Source of the DNA: Nocardioides sp. Soil805
GTDB lineage: Bacteria > Actinomycetota > Actinomycetes > Propionibacteriales > Nocardioidaceae
Length of the DNA stretch: 64,000 nucleotides
Assembly: GCF_001429625.1 (NCBI RefSeq)
Contig: NZ_LMSU01000002.1
Coordinates: 620,001 to 684,000, forward strand
Direction of reading: 5' to 3'
In this document: positions 44,273-51,478 of the stretch, piece after piece
Position numbering within the stretch: the first letter of the stretch is position 1
Layout: each line of letters starts with the position of its first letter
The notes under the pieces: generated by a model
Told to the model about the DNA's origin: nothing
The model's input: only the letters and a program-made list of their open reading frames with translations
The model's database searches: none
Program-made: the position numbers and the translations under genes

Positions 44273-44887
44273 TCAGAAGACGTTGAGAGGGCGGAACTGG
44301 ACCGACATCCGGGGGCCTGCCGAGGCCACCTTGGGCACGGCGTGCTCCCAGGTGCGCTGGCAGGAGCCGCCCATCACCACCAGGTCGCCGTGGCCCATCG
44401 TCACCGCGATCGACTCGCCGCCGCCGCACGGTCGCAGGGCCAGGCGGCGCGGGTCGCCGAGGGAGACGATGGCGACCATCGTGTCCTGGGTGCGACCGCG
44501 GCCGATCGTGTCGCCGTGCCACGCCACCGAGTCCTGGCCGTCGCGGTAGTAGCAGCAGCCGGCCGTCACGAACCGCTCGTGCAGCTCGGGCAGGTAGTGC
44601 TCGCTGAGCGCCTCGCGGGCCTCGACCAGCACGGGGTGCGGCAGCTGCTCGCCCACGCCGTAGGTGTGCACCAGCCGCGGCACGTCGACCACGCGGTCGT
44701 ACATCTGGCGCCGCTCTGCCCGCCAGGGCACGGCCTCGACCATGGCGGCCATGACGTCGTCGGGGGCGAGGAGGAAGTTGCGCTGCACGTCGATCCACGC
44801 GCCGTGGGCCAGCGCCCGGCGCTCGGGGGCCGGCGGCGAGACGGACGGCACCTCGGCCGTGTCGAAGAGCGTCGACTGGAAGTCCAC
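44273..44887 (-). CDS. AlkB-like 2OG-Fe(II) oxygenase
   Basis: Protein of 204 residues. The iron triad is in SVAWHGDTIGRG (His-x-Asp) and EHAVPKV (second His), and the 2-oxoglutarate Arg is in RMSVQFRP. It belongs to the AlkB repair dioxygenase family, which removes alkyl groups from DNA or RNA bases. GTG 44887 follows TACCGT (44894-44899, minus strand) by 6 nt, implying a leaderless message. A LexA box is just upstream. Confidence 0.85.
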   Translation of the reverse strand: MDFQSTLFDTAEVPSVSPPAPERRALAHGAWIDVQRNFLLAPDDVMAAMVEAVPWRAERRQMYDRVVDVPRLVHTYGVGEQLPHPVLVEAREALSEHYLPELHERFVTAGCCYYRDGQDSVAWHGDTIGRGRTQDTMVAIVSLGDPRRLALRPCGGGESIAVTMGHGDLVVMGGSCQRTWEHAVPKVASAGPRMSVQFRPLNVF

Positions 44888-44908
44888 GCCACGACGGTAC
44901 ACCACGGA

Positions 44909-44924
44909 TCGAACACGCGTTCGG
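44909..44924 (-). promoter_or_regulatory. LexA (SOS) box upstream of the AlkB-like gene
   Basis: TCGAACACGCGTTCGG matches TCGAAC-N4-GTTCGA at all but the last base. It lies 22 bp before the GTG start of the minus-strand gene, in the position of the -35 region given the -10 at 44894-44899. Confidence 0.75.
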
Positions 44925-45024
44925 ACGCGCGCTGACGAACGGGCCCGGCTCGGGGTCGGGATCGGGGGCGCGTCGGGGTGATGCCCGGTGGCCGCGGCTT
45001 GGAGCCGTGCGGGATCGTTTCCCC

Positions 45025-45780
45025 ATGACGACCACCGGGGATCGACCCGTCGCCGCGCGGGTGCGCCACCTCACCAAGACCTACGGCAGCGGCGACGCGA
45101 TGGTGCGGGCGCTCGACGACGTCAGCCTCGACCTCGTCGAGGGCGAGTTCACCGCGATCATGGGGCCCAGCGGGTCGGGCAAGTCCACGCTGATGCACTG
45201 CTGCGCCGCGCTCGACACCGCCACCTCGGGCGAGGTCTGGATCGGGGAGCACGAGCTCGGCGGGCTCAAGGACAAGCAGCTCACCCGGCTGCGCCGCGAC
45301 GAGGTCGGCTTCGTGTTCCAGAGCTTCAACCTCGTCCCCACCCTGACCGCGGAGGAGAACATCCTGCTGCCCCAGTCCATCGCCCGGCGCAAGCCGGACC
45401 GGGAGTGGTACGACTCGGTCATCGACACCGTCGGCATCCGGAACCGCCTCGGCCACCGCCCCAACCAGCTCTCCGGCGGCCAGCAGCAGCGCGTCGCCGT
45501 CGCCCGCGCGCTGGCCGGGCGGCCGCGGATCGTCTTCGCCGACGAGCCGACCGGCAACCTCGACTCGCAGTCGGGGGCCGAGGTGCTCGACCTGCTCCGG
45601 CGCAGCGCGGGGGACCACGGCCAGACCATCGTGATGGTCACCCACGACCCGGTGGCGGCGTCGTACACCGATCGTGTGGTCTTCCTGGCCGACGGCCGCA
45701 TCGTCGACGAGCTGCGTGATCCCGACCGCGAGCGCGTGCTCGAGGTGATGGCCACCATGAGCGTCGCGGTGGCCGACTGA
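45025..45780 (+). CDS. ABC transporter ATP-binding protein (MacB/LolD-like)
   Basis: ATPase of 251 residues: Walker A GPSGSGKST, Q-loop FVFQSFNLVPTLTAEENI, signature LSGGQQQRVAVARAL, Walker B RIVFADEPTGNLDSQSG, switch VTHDP. The FQSFNLVPTLTA and GNLDSQSG wording is that of MacB/LolD ATPases working with FtsX-type permeases. ATG 45025 is chosen; GTG 45007 is also possible. Coupled to the permease gene. Confidence 0.92.
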   Translation: MTTTGDRPVAARVRHLTKTYGSGDAMVRALDDVSLDLVEGEFTAIMGPSGSGKSTLMHCCAALDTATSGEVWIGEHELGGLKDKQLTRLRRDEVGFVFQSFNLVPTLTAEENILLPQSIARRKPDREWYDSVIDTVGIRNRLGHRPNQLSGGQQQRVAVARALAGRPRIVFADEPTGNLDSQSGAEVLDLLRRSAGDHGQTIVMVTHDPVAASYTDRVVFLADGRIVDELRDPDRERVLEVMATMSVAVAD

Positions 45781-48314
45781 TGGTCCGCACCGCGCTCAAG
45801 AGCCTGCTGGGCCGCAAGGTGCGGCTCCTCATGAGCACCTTCGCGATCGTGCTCGGCGTCGCCTTCGTCGTCGGCACCCTCGTCTTCAGCGACACCCTCA
45901 GCCGCAGCTTCACCGCGCTGATGGCCTCCACCGTCGGCGACGTCGTCGTCCGGCCGGCCGGCACGTCGGGGGAGTCCGAGCCCAGCGCCCGCACCGTCGA
46001 CTCCTCGCTGGTCGACCGCCTCGAGGGCGTCCGGGGCGCGGCCCGCGTCGACGGCAACGTGACCGCCTTCGGCGTCTTCGTGGTCGGGGAGGACGACAAG
46101 GTCGTCGGCGGCCAGGGCCCGCCGTCCGTCGGCGCCAACTGGAACGACGCGCCTGCCGGTCACGACCTCGAGGGGCTGGCGATCATCGGCGGCCGGGAGC
46201 CCGAGAGGGCCGGCGAGGTGGTGCTCGACTCCGTCACCGCCGGCGAGGGCGGCTACACGATCGGCGAGGAGGTCCACCTCGTCACCAGCGGCAAGCAGGC
46301 GGTCCTGCGCCCGACCCTGGTCGGCGTCGCGGGCTTCCCCGCGGGCGGCTCGCTCAACGGCTCCACGCTGGCCGCCTTCGACACCCGTACGGCGCAGCGG
46401 CTGCTGCTCGACGGGAAGGACGCCTTCACCGACATCTGGGTGACCGCGGAGCCGGGCACCAGCCAGGGGGAGCTCGCCTCCTCGGTCCGCGAGCGGCTGC
46501 CCGACGGCGTCGAGGCCGTGACCGGCGACGAGGCGGCGGACGAGGCGGCGTCCGCGCTCCAGGAGGCGATCGGCTTCCTGACCACCTTCCTGCTGATCTT
46601 CGCCGGCATCTCGCTGGTCGTCGGCGGCTTCCTGATCGTCAACACCTTCTCGATCCTGGTCGCCCAGCGCAGCCGCGAGCTGGCGCTGCTGCGCGCCCTC
46701 GGCGCCAGCAAGCACCAGGTCACCCGGATGGTGATGGTCGAGGCCTTCGTCCTCGGTGCGATCGGTTCCACCATCGGTCTGGGGCTCGGCATCCTGCTGG
46801 CGATGGCGATCCGCACGCTCTTCGGTCGCTTCGGCCTCGACCTGTCCGGCCAGTCGCTGATCATCGCGCCCCGCACGGTCCTGGCGGCGTACGCCGTCGG
46901 CATCGTGGTCACCATGGCCGCCGCGTGGCTGCCCGCCCACCGCACGGGTCGCATCGCGCCGATCCAGGCGATGCGCGACGACGTGGCCATGCCCGAGTCG
47001 TCGCTGCGGCGCCGGCTGGTCGCCGGTGTGGTGATGATGCTCGCCGGCGGCGCGGCGCTGGCCGCCGGGCTCGCGGACGCGGTGCCGCACCCCGGCTGGT
47101 TCGTCGGCGGCGGGATCCTGGCGATCCTCCTCGGCGTCGCCTCGGCCAGCCCGGTCATCAGCCACCCGTTCCTGGCCGCGGCCTCGTGGGTCTACACCCG
47201 GCTCTTCGGGACCGTGGGACAGCTGGCCGGCGAGAACAGCCTGCGCAACCCGCGTCGTACGACGGCCACCTCCTCCGCGCTGATGATCGGGCTCTCGCTG
47301 GCCTGCACGATGGCCATCGTGGGCGCCTCGGCCAAGGCCAGCGTCGACCAGACGATCGAGGAGAACTTCGTCGGCGACTACGTCGTCAGCTCGCTGTTCG
47401 GCCAGCCGTTCTCCCCGCGCATCGCGCGTGACATGGGCCGGGTCGAGGGGGTGGAGCACGTCTGGGCGCAGCGGTTCGCGCTCACCGGCTCGGGGCCGGA
47501 CTCGCAGGGGATCGGGGCCCTCGACCCGGTCGCCTTCGAGCAGGGTATCGACCTCACGATGGTCGCCGGCTCCGCGGGCGCGCTGCGCGACGGGACGGTC
47601 ATCGTCGAGGAGCAGTACGCCGACGAGGAGGGGCTGTCGGTCGGGGACACCTACGACGTCGACCTCGCGGACGGGCCGCGGGAGCTGGAGGTGGTCGGCA
47701 TCTACGCCGAGAACCCGATCCTGCTGTTCCCGGCCGTCACGACCCCGCAGACCCTCATCGACGCCGGCTACCGCGACTCCGACAACTTCCTCATCATCGA
47801 CACCGACGGGTCGAGTCCCGTGCAGGACGAGCTGGAGGCGGTGGTCGCCGACCAGCCCATCGTGACGGTCAAGGACCAGCAGGCCTTCGCCGCCGAGCAG
47901 CGGGGGCCGATCGACCAGCTGGTGCTGATGATCTTCGCGCTGCTGGGCCTGGCGCTGCTCATCGCGGTGCTCGGGATCGTCAACACCCTGGCGCTGTCGA
48001 TCATCGAGCGCACCCGCGAGGTCGGCCTGCTGCGGGCCATCGGTGTCAGCCGTGCGCAGCTGCGCCGGATGGTGACCCTGGAGTCGGTGGTCATCGCGGT
48101 CCTCGGCGCGGTGCTCGGCGTGGTGATGGGCATCGGGTTCGGTGTGGCGCTCATGCACGCCCTGCGCGACGAGGGGCTCGAGGTCATCGACGTGCCGGTC
48201 GGCCAGCTCGCGATGTTCCTCGCCGCGTCGCTCGTCATTGGGGTGCTCGCGGCCGTCCTGCCGGCGCGCCGAGCGGCCCGGCTGGACGTGCTCCGGGCGA
48301 TCAGCACCGACTGA
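45780..48314 (+). CDS. FtsX-like ABC permease with two FtsX repeats
   Basis: Protein of 844 residues. An N-terminal helix (LLMSTFAIVLGVAFVVGTLVFSDTL) and a large extracytoplasmic domain precede the first FtsX block (LTTFLLIFAGISLVVGGFLIVNTFSILVAQRSRELALLRALGASKHQV); a second extracytoplasmic domain and a second FtsX block (LIAVLGIVNTLALSIIERTREVGLLRAIGVSRAQL) end it. Such permeases usually export peptides, lipoproteins or drugs, or sense antimicrobial compounds. ATG 45780 overlaps the ATPase stop by one base. The substrate is unknown. Confidence 0.92.
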   Translation: MVRTALKSLLGRKVRLLMSTFAIVLGVAFVVGTLVFSDTLSRSFTALMASTVGDVVVRPAGTSGESEPSARTVDSSLVDRLEGVRGAARVDGNVTAFGVFVVGEDDKVVGGQGPPSVGANWNDAPAGHDLEGLAIIGGREPERAGEVVLDSVTAGEGGYTIGEEVHLVTSGKQAVLRPTLVGVAGFPAGGSLNGSTLAAFDTRTAQRLLLDGKDAFTDIWVTAEPGTSQGELASSVRERLPDGVEAVTGDEAADEAASALQEAIGFLTTFLLIFAGISLVVGGFLIVNTFSILVAQRSRELALLRALGASKHQVTRMVMVEAFVLGAIGSTIGLGLGILLAMAIRTLFGRFGLDLSGQSLIIAPRTVLAAYAVGIVVTMAAAWLPAHRTGRIAPIQAMRDDVAMPESSLRRRLVAGVVMMLAGGAALAAGLADAVPHPGWFVGGGILAILLGVASASPVISHPFLAAASWVYTRLFGTVGQLAGENSLRNPRRTTATSSALMIGLSLACTMAIVGASAKASVDQTIEENFVGDYVVSSLFGQPFSPRIARDMGRVEGVEHVWAQRFALTGSGPDSQGIGALDPVAFEQGIDLTMVAGSAGALRDGTVIVEEQYADEEGLSVGDTYDVDLADGPRELEVVGIYAENPILLFPAVTTPQTLIDAGYRDSDNFLIIDTDGSSPVQDELEAVVADQPIVTVKDQQAFAAEQRGPIDQLVLMIFALLGLALLIAVLGIVNTLALSIIERTREVGLLRAIGVSRAQLRRMVTLESVVIAVLGAVLGVVMGIGFGVALMHALRDEGLEVIDVPVGQLAMFLAASLVIGVLAAVLPARRAARLDVLRAISTD

Positions 48315-48376
48315 CCTTTACCATCCCCTTGGTCAAAACCTCACCCCGACCCTCCGGCGGGTCTACCCTTGGGCCC

Positions 48377-49099
48377 GTGGACACCGTGGACGTCAGGCCT
48401 GCTGAGCGCAGCCTCAAGCACGTGCAGGTGCGCGAGTACGTCCGAGACCTCCTCGCCGCTGCCGAGCCCGGCACCGCCGCGCCCTCCGAGCGCGAGCTGG
48501 TCGCCCAGTTCGGTGTCGCCCGGATGACCGTCCGCCAGGCCCTCGACGCCCTGGTAGGCGAGGGCCTGCTGGAGCGGGTCCCCGGCCGCGGCACCTTCGT
48601 CGCCCAGCCCCGCCACCGTGCCGGCCAGCTGACCTCCTACACCGAGGACATCAAGCGCCGCGGCATGCTGCCGGAGTCGCAGACCCTGCTCGCCCGCCGC
48701 GAGCAGGCCGGCCCCGGCGTGGCCCGCGCGCTGTCCATCACCCCGGGCGACGCGGTCATCCACTGGAAGCGGCTGCGTCGCGCCGACCAGCAGGTCGTGT
48801 GCATCGAGGACGCCTACCTCAACGAGGTCCTGCTCCCGGGCTTCCTGCAGAGCGGCATGCCCACCAGCCTGTACGACGCCCTCGAGGCGCGCGGCCTGCG
48901 ACCCACCTGGGCCGAGGACTCCATCTGCGCCGACGCCGCCGAGGCGGAGGAGGCGGGCCTGCTCGAGCTGTCGGCCGGCGCCCCGGTGCTGCGCCACTCG
49001 CGTCGCGCCCTGCTCGCCGACAAGCCGGTCGAGGTCTCGCGCACCGTCTACCGGCCCGACCGCTTCACCGTCTACGTGCAGCTCGGCGGGGACTCCTAG
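48377..49099 (+). CDS. GntR family regulator (HutC/UTRA type)
   Basis: Protein of 240 residues: N-terminal wHTH (SLKHVQVREYVRDLLAAAEPGTAAPSERELVAQFGVARMTVRQALDALVGEGLLERVPGRGTFV) and C-terminal UTRA effector domain (LTSYTEDIKRRG...HWKRLRRADQQVVCIEDAYLNEVLLPG). The ligand of such regulators is often a sugar phosphate or amino acid derivative. TACCCT (48364-48369) ends 7 nt before GTG 48377, suggesting leaderless expression. Its stop shares CTAG with the convergent HD gene. Confidence 0.9.
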   Translation: MDTVDVRPAERSLKHVQVREYVRDLLAAAEPGTAAPSERELVAQFGVARMTVRQALDALVGEGLLERVPGRGTFVAQPRHRAGQLTSYTEDIKRRGMLPESQTLLARREQAGPGVARALSITPGDAVIHWKRLRRADQQVVCIEDAYLNEVLLPGFLQSGMPTSLYDALEARGLRPTWAEDSICADAAEAEEAGLLELSAGAPVLRHSRRALLADKPVEVSRTVYRPDRFTVYVQLGGDS

Positions 49100-49707
49100 G
49101 CCTCGAGCCGCTCGATCTCCGCCGTCGCGTTGGCCCGCGCCGGCGGCTCCCACAGCCGCGCCCCGGCGTCCGTGGCGAAGAGCCGCGGACCCTCCAGCAG
49201 GTCCCGGAGCACGGCCGCCCGGCCGGCCGCGAAGTCGGCGTCGGGCACCTGCGCGTACTCGCGCCGCACCCCTGCCGCGTAGTCGGCGTAGCGGCCCGGC
49301 CCGGCCGCCAGGATCGCCAGGTCCGCGTCGCTGAGCACGCAGCCGTTGCGGTCGTCGGGGAACGGCCGGTGGTGCTCGGTCATCCGCACCAGGCGGGCGA
49401 CCTCCGCGGCGGGTGGTTCCGGGAGAGCGCGCTCGGCCCACTGCGCCGAGCGCTCCTCGGCGTCCGGGAGGGCGTCGTACACGGCGTCGTGGAACCACGC
49501 CGCCAGCACCACCGGCACCCGGTCGAAGCGCTCGCCGGCCCGGTCCAGGTCGTCGATGCGGTCCAGCACCTCGGTGAGGTGCGTGAGGTCGTGGTACCCG
49601 TCGCGGTCCCACGCCGCCAGCAGCGCGTCGCGCACGTCGTGGAGCGCCGGGATCGGCCAGCGGGCGGCGAGGTCGGGCAGGCCGGGCGGGTCGGGCAGGT
49701 CGGGCAC
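49096..49707 (-). CDS. HD domain-containing protein
   Basis: Protein of 203 residues. HD motifs are GYHDLTHLTEVLDR and AAWFHDAVYD (His-Asp), MTEHHRP and LSDADLAILA, typical of a predicted metal-dependent HD phosphohydrolase of the COG4339 type. The substrate is unknown. TAGGGT (49715-49720, minus strand) ends 7 nt before GTG 49707. The first unit of repeat array 2 begins 6 bp beyond this box. The last three residues overlap the GntR stop (shared CTAG at 49096-49099). Confidence 0.78.
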   Translation of the reverse strand: MPDLPDPPGLPDLAARWPIPALHDVRDALLAAWDRDGYHDLTHLTEVLDRIDDLDRAGERFDRVPVVLAAWFHDAVYDALPDAEERSAQWAERALPEPPAAEVARLVRMTEHHRPFPDDRNGCVLSDADLAILAAGPGRYADYAAGVRREYAQVPDADFAAGRAAVLRDLLEGPRLFATDAGARLWEPPARANATAEIERLEA

Positions 49708-49725
49708 CCTCCCGACCCTAGCCCC

Positions 49726-49885
49726 GCCGAGAGGGCACTTCCGTGCACCTCACACCTGCCGACCGGGCGCTTCCGTGCACCTCACACCTGCCGACCGGGC
49801 ACTTCCGTGCACCTCACACCTGCCGACCGGGCGCTTTCGTGCAGGTCAGACGTGCCGACCAGGCACTTCCGTGCGCGTGGGCATC
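49726..49885 (-). repeat. 32-bp repeat array 2, left arm (five units, minus orientation)
   Basis: Units start (forward coordinates) at 49726, 49758, 49790, 49822 and 49854, exactly 32 bp apart. Each reads GCCGAC/G-GGGC-ACTT-CCGTGC...; on the minus strand this is the core AAGTGCCCGGTCGGC of array 1, followed by 16 variable bases. The core faces the HD gene. This and the next feature fill the 461-bp gap between the HD and GNAT genes; no gene is seen there. Confidence 0.85.
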
Positions 49886-49956
49886 TGGCCGCGCCGCCGT
49901 CCGTGGGTCTTCACCTGGAGCTGCCTTCGGCACAGCGTCGCCGAACCGAAGTGCAG

Positions 49957-50145
49957 GGAAGCGCCCGGTCGCCGTACCGAAGTGCAAGGAAGTGCCCGCT
50001 CGGCGCCTCCGAGGTGCACGGAAGTGCCCGCTCGGCACCTTCCAGGTGCAAGGAAGTGCACGGAAGTGCCCGCTCGGCGCCTCCGAGGTGCACCAAAGTG
50101 CCCGCTCGGCGCCTCCGAGGTGCACGGAAGTGCCCGGTCGACGTG
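49957..50145 (+). repeat. 32-bp repeat array 2, right arm (about six units, plus orientation)
   Basis: Units with GGAAGTGCCCG[C/G]TCGGC start at 49957, 49988, 50020, 50062, 50094 and 50126; steps are 31, 32, (32 plus a 10-bp duplication), 32 and 32. Three units end CGCCTCCGAGGTGCAC. This arm is the mirror of the left arm, separated from it by a 71-bp unique centre (49886-49956), so the whole locus is a large inverted arrangement whose cores face the outward-transcribed genes. Confidence 0.85.
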
Positions 50146-50168
50146 AGGGGTCGTGCGAGGATCATCGA

Positions 50169-50723
50169 GTGGCGGCAGACCCTCCATCGGCCTGGATCAC
50201 GACCGAGCGCCTGCGCCTGCGTCGACCGGTGGCCGGCGATGCCCGCCGGTACTTCGAGATCCACTCCGATCCGAGGACCTTCCACCACCTGCCGTCCGCG
50301 GCGATGCGGGACGAGTCGGAGGCCTCGGCGCGCCTGGACACGTGGCGGCGCCACTGGGACGAGCACGGATTCGGGTACGCCGTCGTCGAGACCACCGCCG
50401 ACGCCGCCGTGGTGGGCTTCGCCGGTCTCTGCCACGTGCGGCTGGCCGATCACGACGTGCTCAACCTCTACTACCGGTTCGACCCGGCCCACTGGGGCCG
50501 AGGGCTCGCCACGGAGGCGGGACGAGCCGTCGTCGACGAGCTGGTACGACGGCTCCCCGGCCACCCGGTCGTCGCCCGCATCGCGCGGAACAACCCGTCG
50601 TCGATCCGGGTCGCCGAGCGGCTGGGCATGCAACGGGACGGGCTGCAGGACCCCGACGACCCGGTACCCCACTGGATCTACACCACAAGCCCCCTCGAGG
50701 GTCGGCACCCGGGAGCGACGTGA
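50169..50723 (+). CDS. GNAT family N-acetyltransferase
   Basis: Protein of 184 residues: WITTERLRLRRPVAGDARRYFEIHSDPRTFHHLPS at the N-terminus, then LNLYYRFDPAHWGRGLATEAGRAVVDELVRRLPGHPVVARIARNNPSSIRVAERLGMQ, the RimJ-like GNAT acetyl-CoA region. GTG 50169 follows GAGGAT (50157-50162) by 6 nt, and repeat array 2 lies over the presumed -35. It is coupled to the PIG-L gene (GTGA). Confidence 0.82.
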   Translation: MAADPPSAWITTERLRLRRPVAGDARRYFEIHSDPRTFHHLPSAAMRDESEASARLDTWRRHWDEHGFGYAVVETTADAAVVGFAGLCHVRLADHDVLNLYYRFDPAHWGRGLATEAGRAVVDELVRRLPGHPVVARIARNNPSSIRVAERLGMQRDGLQDPDDPVPHWIYTTSPLEGRHPGAT

Positions 50724-51478
50724 GCGGGATGGGACAGAGCGTGCTCGCCGTCTTCGCCCACCCCGACGACGAGTCCCTGTCGGCGGGTGGGCTCCTGGCC
50801 CGCCACGCCGCGGAGGGCGCGACGACCACCGTGCTCACGGCCACCTGGGCCGCCGGCACGACCCGGACGCGGGAGCTCGCCGAGGCGACCAGCGTGCTGG
50901 GCGCGGGCGAGCCGCGGCTCCTCGGGTACGCCGACGCCCGGGCGCCCGGGTCCGCGCCCGGCCGGGAGCGCCTCCTCGACGCCCCGATGGACGAGATCGT
51001 GGCCAGCATCGTGGCGCACGTCCGCGAGCTGAGGCCGCAGCTCGTCGTCACCCACGACGCGTACGGCGGAGCCACCGGCCACCCGGACCACGTCCGCACC
51101 CACGACGGCACCGTCAGGGCAGTGCAGGAGGCGGGTGACGCGCGGCAGCACCCGGACGGAGGCCCGCCCTGGACGCCGTGCGCCCTGCTCCTGGCCACCC
51201 ACCCCCACTCGGCGCGGCAGCTGCTGGCCGACTCCATCGGCGCCCGCAAGGCGCTGCACACCACCGCCGACGACCAGGCCGAGCGCGTGGACGTGACCCC
51301 GTGGCTCGACCAGAAGGTGGCCGCGATCCTCTCCCACCGGGCGGAGGTCGAGCGAGGTGCGCTGCCGGGCCAGGTGGCCGCGATGACCGCGGACCGGCGC
51401 CGGTCCCTGCTGGGCACCGAGTGGTACGTCCGGACCCGGCTGGCCGGGCCCGACAGCACCCGGCACGAACGCCCCTAG
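50720..51478 (+). CDS. PIG-L family deacetylase
   Basis: Protein of 252 residues with the LmbE/PIG-L metal motifs AHPDDE and GHPDHVRTH. Relatives include MshB (mycothiol pathway) and N-acetylglucosaminyl-PI deacetylase; the sequence does not let me choose a substrate. Start GTG 50720 overlaps the GNAT stop. Its own stop shares CTAG with the convergent XPB gene. Confidence 0.88.
   Translation: MSGMGQSVLAVFAHPDDESLSAGGLLARHAAEGATTTVLTATWAAGTTRTRELAEATSVLGAGEPRLLGYADARAPGSAPGRERLLDAPMDEIVASIVAHVRELRPQLVVTHDAYGGATGHPDHVRTHDGTVRAVQEAGDARQHPDGGPPWTPCALLLATHPHSARQLLADSIGARKALHTTADDQAERVDVTPWLDQKVAAILSHRAEVERGALPGQVAAMTADRRRSLLGTEWYVRTRLAGPDSTRHERP

Noticed and set aside
45007..45024. Earlier GTG start of the ABC ATPase
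   Set aside because: Neither the GTG nor the ATG at 45025 has a clear ribosome site; the ATG was kept because the extra residues (MRDRFP) are not typical of the family. The choice is uncertain.
49743..50168. Open reading frames through repeat array 2 (peptides rich in PTGRF, RAPHTCRPG, LTPADRALP)
   Set aside because: They are translations of a 32-bp unit in three frames, with no ribosome site and no conserved start; the true GNAT gene starts at GTG 50169.
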